NCBI RefSeq assembly: GCF_000801105.2
Contig: NC_079516.1
Coordinates: forward strand, 27,689,043 to 27,753,042
Reading direction: 5' to 3'
DNA from: Raphanus sativus
Lineage: Eukaryota > Streptophyta > Magnoliopsida > Brassicales > Brassicaceae
DNA: 64,000 bases
In this document: piece by piece, positions 22,152 to 34,120 of the stretch
Layout of the letters: each line of letters begins with the position of its first letter
Numbering within the stretch: the stretch's first letter is position 1
Position numbers and translations under genes: made by a program
Notes under the pieces: model-generated
Told to the model about the DNA's origin: nothing
The model's input: only the letters and a program-made list of their open reading frames with translations
Database searches by the model: none

Positions 22152-22412
22152 CCTTTCATATTTTTTTAATTTTATGAATTTTAAGTATTTAATTATTTTT
22201 TTATTTTATTTAAATAATTTCGTAATTAAATTTTACTCTGCGTTGTAAATTGGTCTTAAACTAACGACTAAGGTATATCTGATCTAGATGTAAGGTAGTC
22301 GTTAATTTACGACCACTTTACTTCCACGTCGATGTACTTTAGTCGTAAACTCATGACTAATTTACAAGTATAATAATTGATTCAGATCATGTTAATCTGA
22401 AGTAACAAAAGA

Positions 22413-23551
22413 CTAGATCATGACCCGCTCGACCGAGCGGGAGTCAATTTTTTTTTTATCTTTGTTTTTACTAAATGTTATACATGATCGCAATGTGTAT
22501 CAATATAAAATTTTGATAAATAACAATGTGTACTAATGTGTTTAATAAGCAATGTGTTTAATTACTAAATTTAATTTTTAAATTTTATGATAACGTAAAG
22601 TAATTTTTTCTATATTATTTAAAATACATAGTGCTATATATTTTGTATTTTCAACATTTATCATACAAAACTTACATTGGGATATTATTTATATGAAAAT
22701 ATGTGTAACATAATATATTTATATATTATATAAACATATGCACACCCGCACGGGTTTTATTTTTAAAATGTATTCTATATTATTTAGTTTTATGTAGTAT
22801 CGAGTTTGTATATTCAATTTTGTGTTTAAAGAACAATATCAAAACTGTCTTTCGTATGTAAAAATAACATTTTGCAATCCGAGTTGTGTCTTTTTATTGT
22901 AACACAAAATTTTATATAAAACTTATGTTTTTTTGTACATTACGAAATTTAATTTTTTAAAATAATTATTACGTAATTTCAAAATGAATTTGATCTCTGA
23001 GGTCTAATATATTTTGTGTGTAATGGTTCAAAGCATTTTTGATATATATTATATTTCAGTTTGGTTTGTTTTTAGTATTACTGTATAAGTATAATACTAT
23101 ACAATATCACTATATTCTATACAATATATGAAGCTATGTGTTATTTGTCTTAGAAAGTAGATTAGACCCAACATAGTTATAAGAATAGTCATATCTTTAT
23201 GTATGTGTCTATGACTTATCAACCTAATGTTATTCGTACTAATAAAATTAATATGGCCAATGAAAGTATACTGATTAATTTAAAATGAATTGTATAGGGT
23301 AATTATAGAACGATTAATATTTTTAGTATTTTTAGTATATATCTTATTTAAATCGACATGTAATAACTGTAAAAATCATATATGGAATATGGACAAAAAG
23401 AAGAACTGTATTTAAGGAAATACATCAATGTAAAGTTAGACTATGATACATATTATATATAAAGAATGAGACATTTAATTTAAATATATGAGGTCTATCT
23501 TTAAAAATCCACGTAGAAGAAGTTGTAATATTCCTGTTTTAATAAGATAGA
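22413..23551 (-). mobile_element. Small non-autonomous Helitron
   Basis: The - strand 3' end at 22413: hairpin CCCGCTCGGTCGAGCGGG, TCATGATCTAG, host T. The 5' end: TCTATCTTATTAAAACAGGA at 23551 next to host A. The 17-bp word TTTTAATAAGATAGATG is tandemly duplicated across the 5' end (second copy ends 23568), so the true end may be 23551 or 23568. No coding region; AT-rich body. Confidence 0.68.
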
Positions 23552-24289
23552 TGTTTTAATAAGATAGATGTTTGTAGTCAACGAATGATATGAAGCAGAA
23601 GAAAAGGTAAATATTTGATTTTTTTTTGTGTTTCCCCTAAAAATATTTAGTTAATTGTCTGGTTTTTTTTTTGGAGCAACTATTGTCTGGTTTACAGGTT
23701 ATTAAAATTTTGATTTTTTGAGATTTCAGTAACAAAGATGAATACTTATGGTAGTCTCGTAATGTTTGGTTTAAGTTAATAACATTTGATGAATCATTGT
23801 TTATGTTCTTCTTCTTATGGTTTTTTGGTTTGTAGGATCTTAGAAAGCACCAGTGAATGATCGGGTAAGATAAATGAAAGCAAAGAAGAATTCACAAAGA
23901 TTTCATTCACAAATGACCAGAACATGCTGCATCATGTCTACTTTATAACTAACAGTGATATTAAATAAAACTTGTAGAGGAAGAAATATAAATATTTTCG
24001 AGATTTTGTTATTAAATATCGTATCTACAATTTATTGTTATCAAAACGATTTGCACAATATAGGGTCAAATTGAAATATTTCTAGAAAAATCTGGTTGTT
24101 TAAAATTTGAATTTTTGTCATATTCTCGAGATAAATAAGGTGGTTTACTCCGTTACTCGGGTTAGTGATATAGTGTTCTAGCTCAATAATATTGTGTGTT
24201 CTAGCTCATTAATACTGTCATGGTTGTATTACGAATGAGATGAATATATTGAAGAAGCATTTTGAATTTTTTGAAATTTTTGTGTAAAG

Positions 24290-24986
24290 TAGGGGTGGGC
24301 ACTTTACCCGATACCCGAAGTGGCACCCGAATCCGACCCAAAAAATCCAAACCAAAATCCGAACCGAAATAGCAAAATACCCGAACGGGTATTGAATTAT
24401 GAGAGATCGGATATCCGAACCCGAACGGGTAATACTCGAACCCGAATGGATATCCGAAGATAACCGAACTTATGTACCATTAACCATATATTCATAGTTT
24501 ACTTCTCTAATTTTATTCAAAATATTTATATTAATTATACACATGGTTCAAAATTAGATAATATACATATAATTGCAAGAAAAGTGATTTTTTACTCACT
24601 TAAAATGCTTAAGATGCATGTCTAAATTTTTGTTTCATGCATTAACAAAAGCTGCAGTTAAAATTTTAAAACAATAATCAAATTAATATCTTTTATTTTT
24701 AAGATTTTATCTTCAAATCATTCAATGTATTAAAAATAGAATATCAGTTAAGTAAAAATTATATTTTTAAATAGAAAAAAACCTGAGAAATGAAGAAGTT
24801 AATTTTTTTCCGCAAAATCTAAATATCCGAAAACCCGATCCGAAATAACCGAACCCGAACTAAAAATACCCGAACCCAACCCGAAGTATAGAAATACCCG
24901 AACGGATTTTATATTCCTATACCGAATACCCGAAAATCCAAAATACCCGACCCGAACCCGAACGGGTATCCGAATGCCCACCCCTA
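24290..24986. mobile_element. Inverted-repeat element with GGGTGGGCA ends and ACCCGAAC-rich body
   Basis: Perfect 12-bp inverted ends TAGGGGTGGGCA (24290-24301) and TGCCCACCCCTA (24975-24986). If TA is the target duplication, the true TIR is GGGGTGGGCA. Both flanks of the body are packed with CCCGAAC / GGGTAT words (24310-24470 and 24820-24970) that are themselves inversely related, so the RNA could fold into a long hairpin. No coding capacity. Related CCGAA/GGGTATTT-rich patches occur at 43270-43900, 45380-46000 and 53240-53570. Confidence 0.72.
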
Positions 24987-25742
24987 ACTATAAGTTATAC
25001 CTTCAACGGCATTTTCATAAGTATACATCTTTTTATTTATTTCACATGGCATCATCTGCATTATATTTGTATGAGGTTGAAAACTATAAGTCAATTTGAA
25101 ACATTAATATATAGGTTTGTATAAGCCAATTTTCGACATTATTAATATATGGATCTGTACATAAACTTGTATGATATATAGGTGTAGAGTAAAAACATAT
25201 GCGACATTAATGGGAGAAAAAAGAGATTAAATTATTGTTATAGTTATATATGGTAACATAGGTAGTAGGCAAAATTAGTGGAAGACAAATGTATCTTTAG
25301 TTAAATAAATAGGTACAACCAACTTGTATAAGTAGATTTTTCTAAGTCTGCTTCCCTTTTAATAGTATAGATTCAAGTGATTTAGAAATTATAATTATAG
25401 TTCAACTTATATAACAAATAAATATTCATGCATCGTTATATATATATACTGATATACATATTTACATGTTTCAGTTTAATCGGTTATAAATCAAATCATA
25501 TCCAAATCTTAAGGTTTTTATAAAATCACGTTTTTATAAAATCACATCCATTTGTTTACGATGGTATATACCAAAATAAAACCATATTATCTATTTATAT
25601 TCGGTTCGGCACCATTTGGGTTTAGCATATTGAGCAGTCCTAATTTGGATATTAGTTGGTTTTGGATTTTTTTATCATGTCTTAATATCATATTGTAGAA
25701 TTAGATTTTAAATTCATATTTTTTTGGAACCTTACATGTGAA

Positions 25743-28700
25743 TCTATACTATTAAAGCAGGATCCTATTGTTTTTTTACCTTAACATGCCCTTTTTCTAC
25801 TAATTTCAATACATTTTGACAGATCCATTAAGGGTATTTGTGTTATTTATAAGCTTATCGATTTTGTCTTAATTATTTTGAGTGTAGGCCCATGATATTG
25901 ATTATTTATGTTTGGTTATATTTGTAGGCCCATATAGTATAAATCATAACAAATACAACAGCCTTCTTTAATAGGACTGGTATGTTTAACCAGAAATGAG
26001 TAACGTAAACCCACATTCTAAATCCACTTTGTTCCCTAACTGCCACTGTCCATTTCATCTGCTGATTTTTTGCACCTTAAATAAAATTGCTACTGAAAAT
26101 ATCAAAGTTGACGATGGTTAGCATACATTTTTTGACCAAATTATATAATATTTATATAATAAACATACATATGTAATTAATATATTTTTCGCGAATATGG
26201 TATCAGCAAGGGATTATCTAATTCTTTTAGTATATTCCAAAATTTAGCTACATTATAATAATTAAATGCTTATTTTTAATATTTTTAAATTGTACATTAT
26301 AATAATTCAAGATGTCGATATACATTATAATTATTAAATGCTTATTTTTAATATTTTTTTCTAACAACACGTTGATGATAAAAAAATTCGATTCCAATGC
26401 CATATTCCAAAAATTTGTGTTTGAATCAAAAATTAAATCAAAATTTTCGGTAACAGTTAATATTTTAAATATGGGAGAATGCATTAAATCTTTTAGCTTG
26501 GCCTGCAAGCATACGTAATAACTACCCAAATATTTTGTTCCATTAAAATCGTTGATATTATAAAAGATTTAACTACAAACAGAAATATAAATATCGGTAA
26601 GATATGTTAATATTTGCTAACCATATCAACCACTTAATATTTTTACTTGATCAATACTCTAGGGATTTTCTTCATTCCATCGATTTCCATACATATCGCC
26701 AACTGGTTTATTGATCAAGTAAATATCAAATCGAATATTGTAGAGATATTTTTTTAAACTTCATTTAGAAACCATCGATTAACCTATTACTATATAAACA
26801 CCCACATCGTTTTCATTTTTTTCACATGTACTCACAGTTATCTAGCAAAAAAAAACAAAAATGTCTTCAATAACGCAGTACACAGAGACACTCTTGAGAT
26901 GGTTCTATCAGATAGAAAATGTGAGTGTTCTTATACCTATTTTGTTTATTGTTGTTTAGCGTATTTTATAACTTTAATATTGTTTACTAATTTGATTTTT
27001 TTCAACGTGTACTAGGGATGGAAAAAACGACCACATTTCAATCAATATTCATCAAACAATCTATGGATTTTTATCCTAACTACCAGTTTCAGTTCCAATC
27101 CTAATCACTAAACTTCTTAGCTTTTAAAATGCACTCACGTTTTTTCAAATTGTTTTGTCTCTGTCAGATGTCATCCAGTTCCCAATATAGCTTTGTCTGA
27201 AAAGCTTGCTGCCTCACGACCTGTACAGCTTTGGTTGTTCTTTGGCGCATCTCCTTCGTCATTATATAATTGTCAACTTAGTTCTGTAAATTTAGGAACC
27301 AACATTAGTCTGCAGTTTATATAACGAAGAACAACATAACTTGAAAATGTATCTAAAAATATATAAACGCGCTTAGAAATTCCTTCACTAAATATTGAGG
27401 TGAATAGAAAGTACTTATATTATATCTGGTTTGATGAACTTATGATATTAGTTCTTTTCCGAATCATCTCATTATCTATTCTGAAAAAATAAATTGTACA
27501 TTGGGTTAAAAACGAAACTAACACTTACCAAATCTAATTTTCTATTTCTAACTAAATAAGTTAGATAATAACATGTGAGTTTTGTATTTTTATTGCAACG
27601 ATTTTTTTTTTATAAATCTATTACTTGCAAATTATGGCTTTAAAATAAAATAGAAATTGGCAGATGAATCTTACTTTTATTTCAGCTGTTGTTTTTCGAG
27701 AGATGTCTTGGAATCAATTTTAAAGATCAGATTTTGATCCCTGCAGATATTCTTTCGACTCTTGGAAACCATTCCAATCTCCTGGGTTAAAAGAAAATTC
27801 AGAAACAATGTTAGTAACCGATATTTGGTGTTTAAAAATCTGAAATTAACTGTTAAGTACAGATTAAAAAAAAAGTTATGTTATATTTACCGTTTTATCG
27901 TCGTCCAATATTATTGGCGTCAAAGATATATGAAAAGACCAGATCGAAACCATCTCATCTCATCGTTCTTCTCACAGAAGCCTTCGGATCTGTCATCGGT
28001 TACAGTTACAATATTTTTTTAAGATCTTCTTCGATGGTAAACTTCTTTAAACAATCTATATAATCTCGACTTGTGTAAACAATCTATAAAATCTGAAGAT
28101 AAAGAGTTAAAGAAAATAACCTTAAGAGATATGAATACGAGAAGTCTTTGGTGGATCTAACGAGTTTCCAACCATCGGTTTGACTTTTTTTAGCTAATCC
28201 GATTTGCTACCCTCATCGATGAAAATCATCAAGCAATCGTTACAGATTTTGAAGCAAAGATTCGCCATTGAAATCGAGTTGTTTCAGACAGAAACGTCGA
28301 GAGAGAATTTTTTTTTTCCTTTTCATTTTTTTTCTTAAGAACATCGATGTGGTCGTTCAGACAAAACAAACTGTCGGTGGATATCTTCATCAGTTGGGCC
28401 ATTTGGGCCGAGTAGCTTATATGTTTCAATTCCAACTGTTTTTTTTTTAATTTGGGCCATTCGATCCAACTGCAAATATTTTGTTTTCAATCATCGATAA
28501 TTTTTTTTGTCATCTTTAACAAGTAATTATAATATTTAGCAATAATGAACAAAACATTAAGACATGATTGTTATATTTGTAACCTTTTCTTAATATAATT
28601 TGAATTTTCATGAATCATAAGACTTTTTGTATTGAAAGATATAACTATTTATTAAAATAGTAATTTAATAGTTTATTATCCATTTAAATTTATAAAATAT

Positions 28701-28993
28701 GTCTATAGAAAAAATAAACTTAGAACAAAAAATATTACACCAAATAATCAAACCAATTTATAGAGTTATACAAACTTCATGTATTTAAAAGATCAACTTG
28801 ATATTTTAAAACATAAATATTCATCGAAAAAAATTAATAAAAAGATTAATAAAGAAAGATAAAAAGTTTTTGTCAATAGTAAAATAAGAATACAAATATA
28901 TGAAAATATGACATTTCACAAATTTCTTATAATTTTAAAAAAAAAATTTGAAGAAAATAAACCCGCGCTTTGAAAGCGCGGGTCAAAATCTAG
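25743..28993 (+). mobile_element. Helitron, + strand, 3251 bp
   Basis: The 5' end TCTATACTATTAAAGCAGGA at 25743 after host A. The 3' end: perfect hairpin CCCGCGCTTTGAAAGCGCGG followed by G and TCAAAATCTAG, ending at 28993 before host T. No Rep/helicase is recognisable, so non-autonomous. A possible first exon at 26861 (MSSITQYTETLLRWFYQI, then a GT donor) may be a captured gene start but is unassigned. The frames at 27762-28063 show no domain. The 3' 150 bp are homologous to the tail of the Helitron at 29156. Confidence 0.85.
26250..26360 (+). repeat. Short direct repeat in Helitron
   Basis: ACATTATAATAATTAAATGC plus TTATTTTTAATATTTTT occurs at 26250-26287 and 26322-26360, 72 bp apart with one mismatch. 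Confidence 0.8.
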
Positions 28994-29300
28994 TTTTATA
29001 TTAAATACAAAACATAAAATACATAGTTTGAACACATTTATGTAGAGTGTGAAAACATTTATGAGAGTGTGAATGCTAATTCTTAAATCATTGTGAGACT
29101 GCCACATGTCTAGTGTGAACAAATTTTTTAGAATGCTTCTTCTTTAATATATATACTAGATTTTGATCCGCACTTTCAAAGCGCGGATTTATTTTCCTTT
29201 ATTCTTTCTTAAATTGTAAAATATTTAGTAAATGTCATATTTTCATATATTTGTGTTTTTTTTTATAAAAGACTTAAACTTTTTATCTTTCTTTATCGTG
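28850..29300. repeat. Inverted repeat formed by two Helitron tails
   Basis: 28850-28993 (+) and 29300-29156 (-) share AAAGATAAAAAGTTT, AATATATGAAAATATGACATT, AAATAAA and the terminal GCGCTTTGAAAGCGC hairpin. They belong to sister Helitrons inserted 162 bp apart in opposite orientation. Confidence 0.8.
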
Positions 29301-29729
29301 TTTCATTTTAAATGAGTATTATGTTTAGAAAATTAAACTTTATTTTAATGAATTAAGTTGGTGTAACACTGATAAATTAATTTTATTATGTAGTTCATCT
29401 TTAAATAAAAAAATTATATACTTTTAATAAAGATATATACTTTTCAATGAAAAAATCAAATTTTTTTATGAATGCTTAAATTATATTAAAAAAAACATAA
29501 TAATTAAATGTTTAATTTTTGTTCACTACACAAAATATTAAGAATGGTTGAAAAGAAATTATTTGAACTTGGACTTAGTAGCCCAAAAAAAAGAATTGGA
29601 TCTGATTTCTTAATCGGCCCAAATGGCCCAAGAGAGATCTGATGTGGGCAGTGGGCTGGATCCGAAAAATGACTCAATATAGATGTGTTATTAAAATTAC
29701 TTGATTGCCCTTAATGAAACATGCAATGT

Positions 29730-31079
29730 ATTTCCGCTGCGAGGGAGTTACTGTTATTGGGGATAAGGCAGAAGATACATTCTGGTTATGAGGTTAAGGT
29801 GTGGGAGGATCCCTGGATTCCTTTGAATCCTGCTAGGCCAGCTATACCTATAGCGCCAGTTATGAACCCAAATATGAGAGTGAGTGACCTTATTAACCAG
29901 GATTCTAAGGAATGGGATGAGAATTTACTGGAACAGTATGTCGACCCTAATGACATATCTCTTATAAGGAGTCTAGCCATAAGCACAACCCATAGACCTG
30001 ACACGTTTTGCTGGAACTTCACAAGACATGGACAATATACGATTAAGTCTGGATATTGAATTGCTCAAAATCTCTTGAAGAAGGCAGAAGAACGGCAAAT
30101 AGTAGAGCCAAGTATCACAAAGCTTCAAGCCTTTGCTTGGAAGATAAAGGCGCCAAAGAAAATGTGTCATCTGGTATGGCAATTGCTAACTGGGCACGTG
30201 GCAGTAACGAGAAATCTAGTGAGGAGAAATATGAGATGTGACAATTACTGCCCGCGATGTGGAGAACCAGAGGAGTCTGTAACACATGCTATTTTTGAAT
30301 GCCCGCCTGCTCTACAAGTTTGGTTACACTCATCGACTCCAACTAATCCAGGGGTGTTTCCAACATCAAGCATCTACACGAATAAGAACTACCTCTTCTG
30401 GGAAAAAGACGGTTCACCTGAACCAGAACAAGACAGGGATCCTTACCCTTGGATAATTTGGTATATCTGGAAAGCTAGAAATGACAAACTTTTTAGGGGA
30501 ATAGACAGAGATCCTATGGAACTAGTTCGATATGCAGAGAGTGAGTGCCGAGCTTGGTTTAATGCAAACAAGACGATACCGCCAGCAGTACAAGTGAGTA
30601 ATATAGAGGAACCCCAAGTCATAAGCTTGGGTAATATTTGCTTATTGGATGGATCATGGACATCTCATGCTCAATTTAGTGGGTGTGGATGGGTCTGGTT
30701 GGATAGTGGAGGAAAGATGCAACTCATAGGATCACAGAACTTCCCAAGAAGAGAATCAGCTCTGCACTCAGAAGTGGAAGCACTACGATGGGCGATGGAG
30801 AATATGCTTCAACATTCAACATGTCAGAGCTTCGGAACAGACTGCAAAGAGCTGATTGCAATGATCAAGGAACCCCATGCTTGGCCAAGTTTTGCTACGG
30901 AATTAGAGAGGATAGTGACACTGCTCATATGCTTCCCGGATTTCAAGATTTCATACATTCCAAGAGCGCGAAATCAGATTTCAGATTTTTTAGCTAAGAC
31001 AGCTAGATCCTTCCATAGGAAGTTACATTTTGTTGGTTGTTCTATTCCGGTCTGGTTACCCAGACCACCTCAAGTTTGA
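29730..31079 (+). pseudogene. LINE ORF2 C-terminus (zf-RVT and RNase H), nearly intact
   Basis: Blocks in order: REILLL-like start ARELLLLGIRQKIHSGYEVK; VWEDPWIP; WNFTRHGQYTIKSGY, then a stop at 30057-30059; zf-RVT core CDNYCPRCGEPEESVTHAIF preceded by FAWKIKAPKKMCHLVWQLL; RNase H with LLDGSWTS, ESALHSEVEALRWAMENM, FGTDCKEL, YIPRARNQISDFLAKTAR, and end PVWLPRPPQV. The RNase H acidic residues D (LLDGSW), E (HSEVEAL), D (GTDC) and D (ISDFLA) are all present. The one stop is TGA where this family normally has Trp (SGYW), a single G-to-A change. The insert lacks EN and RT, so it cannot move itself. The few defects suggest a recent insertion. Confidence 0.85.
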
Positions 31080-31113
31080 GAGAATAGCCGTTTGCCGTCA
31101 AAAAACAAAAAAA
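29730..31113 (+). mobile_element. 5'-truncated L1-type LINE with 13-bp target duplication
   Basis: AAACATGCAATGT flanks the insert at 29717-29729 and 31114-31126, just after an A-rich tail (31100-31116). The insert holds only the zf-RVT and RNase H end of the LINE. It lies within the Helitron 29156-31187, so it is younger than that Helitron. Confidence 0.9.
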
Positions 31114-31187
31114 AAACATGCAATGTTAGTAAAGAAAGGAGTATTTTTTAGTAAAAAACCAATTAGATCCTGCTTTAATAGTATAGA

Positions 31188-32827
31188 TAGGGGATATGTT
31201 GGGTTGAATATTTGTAATTGTAATTGTGGACCGAAATCTATTTTGAATTTATTATGAGTCTGACCGATTTGAGATTAAATTTTTTACCACCCTGTTTATA
31301 TCTATAAAAACTGTAATGTGGTCAATAAGTCATTTTTATTACATAAACATGTTCTACAACTTTTTTAATATTTAACTTTCACATCATTGAGAACCATTTT
31401 AATGATTTTAGAACCATCATATTATTATTTCCAAAATTGAATTACTTTAACTTTTGTCTTCCACATAATTTTGAAAGGTTTCAACTGAACGACTAAAATT
31501 GATGCATTCAATTTTGTTGCTTTAAATCGTTAGTATATATATATATATATATTTAATTTGAATATTTATTAAATAAAAATTCATATTAATACAATTTTAT
31601 GATTATTTGTATCTTACTATAACAAAATAAATTAAGCTATTGATCACAAAATTTTCAGTGAGATCTTCAAATTTCTAATAATTTATAAACGTTTTGAAAA
31701 ATTCAAAATATAACATATAAGAAAAAAATATAAATGTTTTTATTATATAGTTAATGTGATTGTTTAATATATTTTAATCATATAAAATAAAAAAGAACTA
31801 AGATACAATTTTTTTATCAAATACTCATTATTCATAATAATTAATTTTCATATATACGTTAATCATATTAGGTAATTTCATAGCTTTTATTTAAGGAAAG
31901 TGTGAGATTGTTTTTTGTACATTATTTATCAATTCGATAGTTAGTTTAATAAAAAGTGTAATATAAGTTAAGATGGACCAACATACTTTTCTAAGAATAG
32001 TTTATTTTAAATATTATATTTATATAGTTATTTATTAAATGAAACTTCATAATCATACGGTTATATGATCATTCATATCGTTTTATAACAAAATATTTAA
32101 ATCATTGATAACAAAATTTTCAATGTGAAAAATTTAATAAGTTTATAATTTATAAATATTCTTGAAAATTCATTTAAAGTTTTGAAATTAAAATATTTAT
32201 GTAATCTTATATGGTATATATTTTAATCTATATTTTTTAATTATTAAATGATACTTTTACTCATATGGTTTTAAACTCATGTGTATCTTTTTTTTAAAGT
32301 GTTAAACCATTGCTCATTAATTTTTAACATAATAATTTTAATAGTTTTAGTCATTTATCGACATTTTTTAAAATACAAAATATAACATATATGAAAAAAA
32401 TCTAAATTTTAATTTTATAGCTAATTTGATTGTTTAATTTATTTTAATAATATAAAATTAAACAAATGATGGAGGAGATATAAATTGTTATCAAATCTTT
32501 ATTATTAGAAACATTAATTTTCATATATATATTAGTCATTTATGGTAATTCCGTAGGTTTTAGCTAAGAAAATTAAAAAACAGTAATTATATCTAGTGGA
32601 ACAATCATAAATGCTTTTATCGTAAATATCATATCATATCATCATATCATATAGTTTGACCAATGAATGTATCTAGCGACATAAAAAATCGAATGTGGAC
32701 CTACTTATTTTTCAATTGAATGTAATTGACTACTTAATTGAGTGACACCTAAGCATGAGATCTTTTTTAATTATTACAAAATTTATGTGACAATTTTTCA
32801 AATGTTTCTCCTTTAATATATAGGGGA
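31188..32827 (-). mobile_element. Helitron-derived AT-rich DNA with two 5'-type ends
   Basis: Two Helitron 5' ends are seen on the - strand: one at 31194 (TCCCCTATATATA, its continuation moved to 29155 by the later Helitron) and one at 32827 (TCCCCTATATATTAAAGGAG). I found no matching 3' hairpins at lower coordinates that are not already used, so these are 5' remnants. The body has no genes. Confidence 0.45.
31560..32580 (+). repeat. Diverged AT-rich direct repeats of several hundred bp
   Basis: 31705-31895 (ATAACATATAAGAAAAAAAT, GTGATTGTTTAATATATTTT, TTTTCATATATACGTTAATC) is matched by 32380-32572 in the same order. A third, partial unit at 32020-32200 matches 31560-31720 (ATTGATAACAAAATTTTCA, AATTTATAAA). 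No coding content. Confidence 0.6.
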
Positions 32828-33129
32828 TATTTAGACATTTATTAAGCAGTGGAGAAAAGGAATATAAGTGGTGTAAAAAGAAATATATGTGGTTAAATTT
32901 AAAAGGTAATAACAATCTTTATAACATTATTTCCAAAATCTGTTTCTTACTTGTCATACGCTTATTTATTACATTGATGCCATTATTAATATTTTATTTT
33001 TTAATTGCTACATCTCTTTTTTTAACTCAAAAGTTGGGATCAAAAAACAGTTTACACCTGGAAATAGAATGAGACATGCCCATTACCAAAACAAAAGCAT
33101 CAACAAAAACCAAGGTCGACATTAGTTCA

Positions 33130-33877
33130 CCCTAAGGGAAGGGCTTAAGAACTAATGAATGCACCTCGGATTGGATGAGATCATGTAACCACGATGGACC
33201 TCTCATTGCAAGATACGATTATAAACGTCCATCTCGCAACAAACTCTTGGCTATCTCCTTCGCCACTCTATTTGATTCGCCTGACTCCATCTCAAACGCA
33301 ATCATTCCAAATTCTGCAGATATTGCAGAAATTTGTTGCAATAAACATCTCTACCGCGGCCATCTCTATGGTTTTTTGATAACTTCCACTAATCGCTGAG
33401 AATCTGTTCCAATGCTCACTTCTTCTACTCTCAGATCCTTCAGATTTCGTAATGCCCATAACAGACATACCATGTCTGCCGATAGCTTATCCGGAGATGG
33501 AACAAATGCATCCCTTGCATGCATCCCCACTGCTCCTCCATGGTCTCTTGTGATCAACGCTCCTCTTGATAAGTACTTACTGCTCCTACAGTTCAATGCT
33601 TTGGCATACCAAGATCACTAAGTTCTATCGCTTCTCTGTTTTCTGTCTTATTCACTTCATGCCATAAGACCGATTCCTCCATTGCTCTCTGAACCAAACT
33701 CAACTTGGATTCTTGGACTTCCGTGTACAGTAGACTATTCCTTTTCTTCCAAATCGTCCACAGCATCCTTGGTATCGCTTGTCTTCGTGATTGATCCAAA
33801 GCTCCACCTTCCATTAGCTTGATGCAAACAATTAGGAGATCTACTAGTGTTGTGCCCTGAAACATTTGCACTATCAC
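33130..33877 (-). pseudogene. LINE RNase H-like C-terminus
   Basis: After KRNSLLYTEVQESKLSLVQR (C-terminal connection) the RNase H-like part reads GALITRDHGGAVGMHARDAF, ADMVCLLWALRNLKDLRVEE, VSIGTDSQRLVEVIKKP, then stops; a further frame holds NRVAKEIAKSLLRDGRLQSY. The T-D-S motif is kept. Two or more in-frame breaks. It lies just before the element's A-tail end. Confidence 0.75.
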
Positions 33878-34120
33878 AGTACTGAACTCCTTCTACAATT
33901 CATGTGCTTTGTCACACTTGAATAAGACATGCTCGATCGTTTCTATCTCTTGGTTACAGAGCTTGCACGTCATCACCACTGGCATACCGTGCGCCGTAAG
34001 TCTTTCTGCTACCGCTAAAGCTCCCGACACTACTCTCCAAACGGATCTTTGGGATTGTAGGGACTTTCCTAATTTGCCTTTTCAGCTCAATCACTGCAAG
34101 ATCCTGTACTCCTCCTCTAT

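Larger units (their letters stand above)
19938..22380 (+). mobile_element. Rearranged CACTA (En/Spm) element debris
   Basis: ACTACAAGAAAACGTGGCG at 19938 resembles the CACTA terminus (CACTACAAGAAAAC) with its first base changed. Four clusters of short direct and inverted TGGTCGTAAATTTACGACC-like units (19960-20215, 20850-21010, 21200-21380, 21600-21800) and a fifth, weaker one at 22240-22370 are typical CACTA subterminal repeats. Between them are a TNP2-like C-terminus (20270-20623) and a probable 5' region with ATG (22094). The order 3' part then 5' part shows rearrangement or two partial copies. Confidence 0.7.
19849..25371 (-). mobile_element. Large Helitron containing CACTA debris, a smaller Helitron and a MITE
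   Basis: On the - strand the 5' end is TCTATACTATTAAAAGGGAA at 25371, next to host A. The 3' end at 19849 is hairpin CCCGCGCTTTTAAGTGCGGG, then TCAAAATCTAA with host T. The span is 5523 bp, inflated by nested elements at 22413-23551 and 24290-24986 and by CACTA sequence 19938-22380. No Helitron Rep/helicase is present. Pairing of these two ends is the simplest reading but not the only one, because other Helitron ends lie nearby. Confidence 0.6.
29156..31187 (-). mobile_element. Helitron, - strand, containing a LINE insertion
   Basis: On the - strand the 5' end is TCTATACTATTAAAGCAGGA at 31187 after host A. The 3' end at 29156 is hairpin TCCGCGCTTTGAAAGTGCGGA's stem, then TCAAAATCTAG and host T. 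Both ends match the neighbouring Helitron 25743-28993. Without the LINE (29730-31113 plus one target copy) it would be about 635 bp and non-coding. It is itself inserted in the TATATA tract of an older Helitron 5' end (right part TAGGGGA at 31189-31194). Confidence 0.85.

Noticed and set aside
19960..22370. Regularly spaced TGGTCGTAAATTTACGACC units as a CRISPR array
   Set aside because: Units are palindromic, variable in length and spacing, and next to CACTA protein remains; they are subterminal transposon repeats in a plant genome.
24282..24994. 8-bp hAT-type target duplication around the 24290-24986 element
   Set aside because: GTGTAAAG and ACTATAAG do not match; TA is the only consistent duplication.
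27762..28063. Two overlapping frames of 86 and 61 codons in the Helitron
   Set aside because: No recognisable domain and different frames; composition is that of the Helitron body.
29721..29729. ATG at 29721 as the start of a 112-codon protein
   Set aside because: This ATG is part of the LINE target duplication AAACATGCAATGT; the protein sequence is a truncated LINE ORF2.
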